A DNA stretch of 22,185 nucleotides, from positions 1 to 22,185 of the IMG/VR virus record IMGVR_UViG_3300031963_008951, one strand, 5' to 3'. The translations under genes were made by a program, and so were the position numbers. Under the pieces are notes generated by a model that was not told the DNA's origin, made no database searches, and saw only the letters and a program-made list of their open reading frames with translations. Below are positions 20,396 to 22,185 of the stretch, piece after piece. Within the stretch, counting starts at the first letter, position 1, and each line of letters opens with the position of its first letter. The stretch comes from a virus.

Positions 20396-20437
20396 GGTGA
20401 TGTTGTTGGTATTGTGTGAGTTGGCCCGCGTTAGCGG
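20396..20437 (-). repeat. Hairpin-leader repeat, copy C
   Basis: Minus strand: CCGC-TAAC-GCGG, overlapping the TAA stop of the upstream gene (20431), followed by CCAACTCACACAAT and a CA-rich stretch up to the ATG at 20395. It is a diverged copy of repeats A and B: the hairpin and the 14 bases next to it are conserved while the bases near the ATG vary. Confidence 0.75.
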
Positions 20438-20655
20438 TTAGGTTCTACTTCGCCGAACATTTGATCAAACAGAGAAGGCTCGGATTCATACTTAATCTGC
20501 TCACGAACGTTGCGCAGTTCGGATAACAAAGCATCATGCTTGAGCTTCATCTTGTGTAGTTCATTCCAGCTAGCTAGAACATCACGCTGGAGGGTGAATT
20601 GCTTGTTGATGAGATCGTCCATGATGATGTAAGTGTCGTCGATGTTGTTAGTCAT
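20431..20655 (-). CDS. Hypothetical helical protein (74 residues)
   Basis: ATG at 20655, in ATGA overlap with the upstream stop. A helical, probably coiled-coil protein (TLQRDVLASWNELHKMKLK, then ALLSELRNVREQIKYE) with an acidic C-terminus (FGEVEPNR). Its stop lies inside hairpin C. No family was recognised. Confidence 0.65.
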   Translation of the reverse strand: MTNNIDDTYIIMDDLINKQFTLQRDVLASWNELHKMKLKHDALLSELRNVREQIKYESEPSLFDQMFGEVEPNR

Positions 20656-20966
20656 GACCAGAAGTTACCTAAACGAAACTCAGAAACGAAGCTGTGGGCG
20701 ATAGATTCTGCAGCCACAAGGCGCTCAGGTTTGGGAAACATAGCGTTCCACGATGTAGCCATAGAGCCGTAGCAGAGTTTGTAATCTTTAGCAGCTGGCA
20801 CAAGTAAATAACGCTCGATGTAAGCAATAGCCCGGTCGAGACTAAACGTACCTTGCTTGTAGAACTTAGATAGAGTCTTGCCCACTGTGTTGTAGTGAGC
20901 AGATGAGAAGTTGACTGCGTACACTTCTAGTTCGCGTGCAGCAACTGTGTCGATTGTGTGAGCCAT
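20652..20966 (-). CDS. Hypothetical protein (104 residues)
   Basis: ATG at 20966 (MAHTIDTVAARELEVYAVNF), three bases after the stop of the 53-residue gene. It appears alpha/beta with a helix (LDRAIAYIERYLLVPAAKDY), a KLCYGSMATSW loop, and a helix ERLVAAESIAHSFVSEF. There is no signal or membrane segment. Its stop overlaps the next gene's ATG. No family was recognised. Confidence 0.65.
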   Translation of the reverse strand: MAHTIDTVAARELEVYAVNFSSAHYNTVGKTLSKFYKQGTFSLDRAIAYIERYLLVPAAKDYKLCYGSMATSWNAMFPKPERLVAAESIAHSFVSEFRLGNFWS

Positions 20967-20969
20967 TTG

Positions 20970-21131
20970 TCAGACTTGCAGGGCGAATGTTTGGAAAGCT
21001 TCTAGGAGGTTGTAAAACTCGTCTCGCTCGATAGGATCAATCTCGCCAGACTGTGCGAGTTGATTAAGCGCAGCGAGAGTGAACTCAACCTCACGACGAC
21101 TAACGAAGTTAAAGTGCGGGATCGGTTGCAT
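20970..21131 (-). CDS. Hypothetical helical microprotein (53 residues)
   Basis: A frame from an ATG at 21131 to TGA at 20970, filling the gap between two tightly spaced genes. The start sits in the TGATCATG context also found at three other starts, and two bases after the upstream stop. The product is a small helical protein (FVSRREVEFTLAALNQLAQ, then IERDEFYNLLEAFQTFALQ). No family was recognised. Confidence 0.62.
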   Translation of the reverse strand: MQPIPHFNFVSRREVEFTLAALNQLAQSGEIDPIERDEFYNLLEAFQTFALQV

Positions 21132-21133
21132 GA

Positions 21134-21532
21134 TCAATCAATGTCGCTAACAAGTTCATCACCTGAGAGGGTGAATGGGTCGCCGTTGATGTAGTCAACG
21201 CAGTTAAATGACGGGCACGCAGACCACGTTTCAGTTTGCATAAAGTGATCAAGTGCAAACTGTGTGAACATCTTAGCGCCAGAGTTTCTGTAGAACTGAC
21301 CGAGACAATAGTGCATTGTCTGTGTCTCAAACTGTGGATTAACAGTTATAACCTCAGCGAACAATAGGCCAAGAGTCCTACCCTCACCAATACGGAATGA
21401 CACAGTGAACTTATAGTTATCGTCTGTGTAGAAACTAACATCCTGAGTGTAGATTCCACCGATCTCAGGCTCACCATCCCACTGCCAATAAGCACTCCAT
21501 TCGAGTTTGGATTGTGTGAATGTGGTTGTCAT
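21134..21532 (-). CDS. Hypothetical beta-rich protein (132 residues)
   Basis: ATG at 21532 (MTTTFTQSKLEWSAYWQWDG) in the TGATCATG context. The sequence is beta-rich and aromatic (YTQDVSFYTDDNYKFTVSF, then LGLLFAEVITV), with CLGQFYRNSGAKMF and a late SCPSFNCVDY (Cys pair). It ends with an acidic DELVSDID. No signal peptide or family was recognised. Confidence 0.65.
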   Translation of the reverse strand: MTTTFTQSKLEWSAYWQWDGEPEIGGIYTQDVSFYTDDNYKFTVSFRIGEGRTLGLLFAEVITVNPQFETQTMHYCLGQFYRNSGAKMFTQFALDHFMQTETWSACPSFNCVDYINGDPFTLSGDELVSDID

Positions 21533-21563
21533 GATCAGATTGCAATGGTGTTAGTTACAGTTA

Positions 21564-21869
21564 TCAGGAAGAATAACGGCCGACGATGACATCGTTGCCG
21601 CACAACTTAACTAGCGTTCCTGTGAAATAGGAATCGTTAGCGATACCGTGCCAACCCTTAAACGGACCGTCAGGGTTAGTGTTAGTCAGGAACTCGCAGA
21701 GGTTGTAATACCAACCGCGATAGCGAAAGAATGAACAATCGCGGTCGAACTCTTCATCGCTCATCCAATCAAATTGGTGGCGCAGTTTGGCACGCTGAGA
21801 CTGCGAAAGTTCGCAGGGGTTGAACAACGGGCGTGGTTGATTGTTGGTCTTAATTGTCAGTTCAGTCAT
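21564..21869 (-). CDS. Conserved-looking small phage protein (101 residues)
   Basis: ATG at 21869 (MTELTIKTNNQPRP). The centre, LSQSQRAKLRHQFDWMSDEEFD and FFRYRGWYYNLCEF, has the look of a small protein widespread in tailed phages (QFDWMSDEE, FFRYRGxWY). An upstream ATG at 21983 in the TGATCATG context would add a signal-like hydrophobic N-terminus (SFVSAFVCVTLSLCVT); that longer form is possible but the downstream ATG better fits the family start. Function unknown. Confidence 0.68.
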   Translation of the reverse strand: MTELTIKTNNQPRPLFNPCELSQSQRAKLRHQFDWMSDEEFDRDCSFFRYRGWYYNLCEFLTNTNPDGPFKGWHGIANDSYFTGTLVKLCGNDVIVGRYSS

Positions 21870-22185
21870 GTAAATACACCTGTGAAACTGTTGTAAACGG
21901 TGAGGGTAGAGGCCCTCAGTGTGCATCGTAACACACAGTGAGAGCGTCACACACACAAACGCAGAAACGAAACTTTGCACCATGATCAAATGTGATCACG
22001 AATACAAAGAAATCCACCCCTAAGTAGAGCCCGGTAGGTAATACCAGGCCCCACTAAAGAGTGATTCCGGGAAACTGACCCCAAATTAAAGTCAGTTATG
22101 GCGCACATTATGCGCACAAAAGCTATTAAATTGTGCCAAACCTGCAAAATTAAAAGCTTGCGGGCATGGCTGCAGAGACGATGAC
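21870..22185. promoter_or_regulatory. Gene-free leader/regulatory region with inverted repeats
   Basis: No convincing gene is seen in these 316 bases. They hold AACTGAC-11 nt-GTCAGTT (22073-22097, perfect 7-bp arms), GCGCA-CATTA-TGCGC (22101-22115), GCCCGGTA/TACCAGGC with one mismatch (22029-22049), and a TGATCA pair on either side of 21985. On the minus strand TGTGCGC is repeated 11 nt apart (22116-22099). No sigma70 promoter fits well, so the early promoter may be of another type or farther upstream. It is the likely origin of transcription for the small-gene run. Confidence 0.5.

Noticed and set aside
21897-21945. Sigma70 promoter with TACGAT -10 on the minus strand
   Set aside because: The only -35-like hexamer is at 14-15 or 22 nt spacing, so it does not make a credible promoter.
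22098-22184. 28-residue plus-strand frame with a CxxC motif
   Set aside because: Very short, no ribosome site, and it begins inside inverted repeats; probably chance.
1-22185. Recoding of TAG as sense codon
   Set aside because: TAG ends several independent genes (for example at 4477, 15073 and 18779) and no gene shows internal TAG codons, so only the single exonuclease-primase junction is suggestive.
1-22185. tRNA, rRNA or CRISPR arrays
   Set aside because: No cloverleaf, rRNA-like stretch or regularly spaced repeat-spacer pattern was seen. The three hairpin-leader repeats are too far apart and lie at gene junctions.

Overview
The window looks like part of the genome of a lytic double-stranded DNA phage of a phycobilisome-containing cyanobacterium (a cyanophage), or a closely related phage-like element. 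Four things point this way. Genes are short and densely packed, almost all on the minus strand, with start/stop overlaps of the ATGA, GTGA, TGATG or TAATG kind. There is a compact replication module: family A DNA polymerase with a proofreading domain, PD-(D/E)XK exonuclease, OB-fold SSB-like protein, and the N-terminus of an AEP-type primase. There is a phage-style dCTP deaminase. There is also an NblA-like protein, the phycobilisome degradation adaptor known from cyanobacteria and several freshwater cyanophages. No structural, packaging or integrase genes are seen, so this is only the early/replication part of the genome. Most genes lack a Shine-Dalgarno sequence, and GTG starts are common.

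Layout, read along minus-strand transcription from right to left. Positions 22185-21870 are a gene-free leader with several inverted repeats. Positions 21869-18779 hold a run of small genes of unknown function; three of the gene junctions carry the same hairpin-plus-leader repeat, and the run ends with an exported double-psi beta-barrel (RlpA-like) protein. A clear sigma70-type promoter at 18769-18742 then starts a second unit. Its genes are small hypothetical proteins, an exported SH3 protein, a proline-rich membrane protein, an L,D-transpeptidase (YkuD-like), two exported micropeptides, a MarR-like regulator and dCTP deaminase. A second strong promoter (13736-13708), flanked by palindromes, starts a five-gene unit: two coiled-coil proteins, a 46-residue microprotein, a RavA/MoxR-type AAA+ ATPase and a ViaA-type VWA protein. 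Two hypothetical genes follow, then a terminator at 7745-7762. Next come the DNA polymerase, unknown proteins, an HNH/HTH-like protein, the SSB-like protein and a second putative ssDNA-binding protein, closed by a terminator at 2428-2452.

The only plus-strand gene is nblA (2187-2420). Its start codon shares the palindrome CATG with the start codon of a divergent gene for a degenerate methyltransferase-like protein. That gene leads into an acidic-tail protein, the exonuclease and the primase, which runs off the left edge.

Working model (inference): exported cell-wall proteins and many small host-interaction proteins are made first, then nucleotide and replication functions. NblA dismantles the host antenna, perhaps to free amino acids. 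The AAA+/VWA operon is the largest functionally unexplained block and the best candidate for an undescribed system; the repeated hairpin leader is the best candidate for an undescribed regulatory element.
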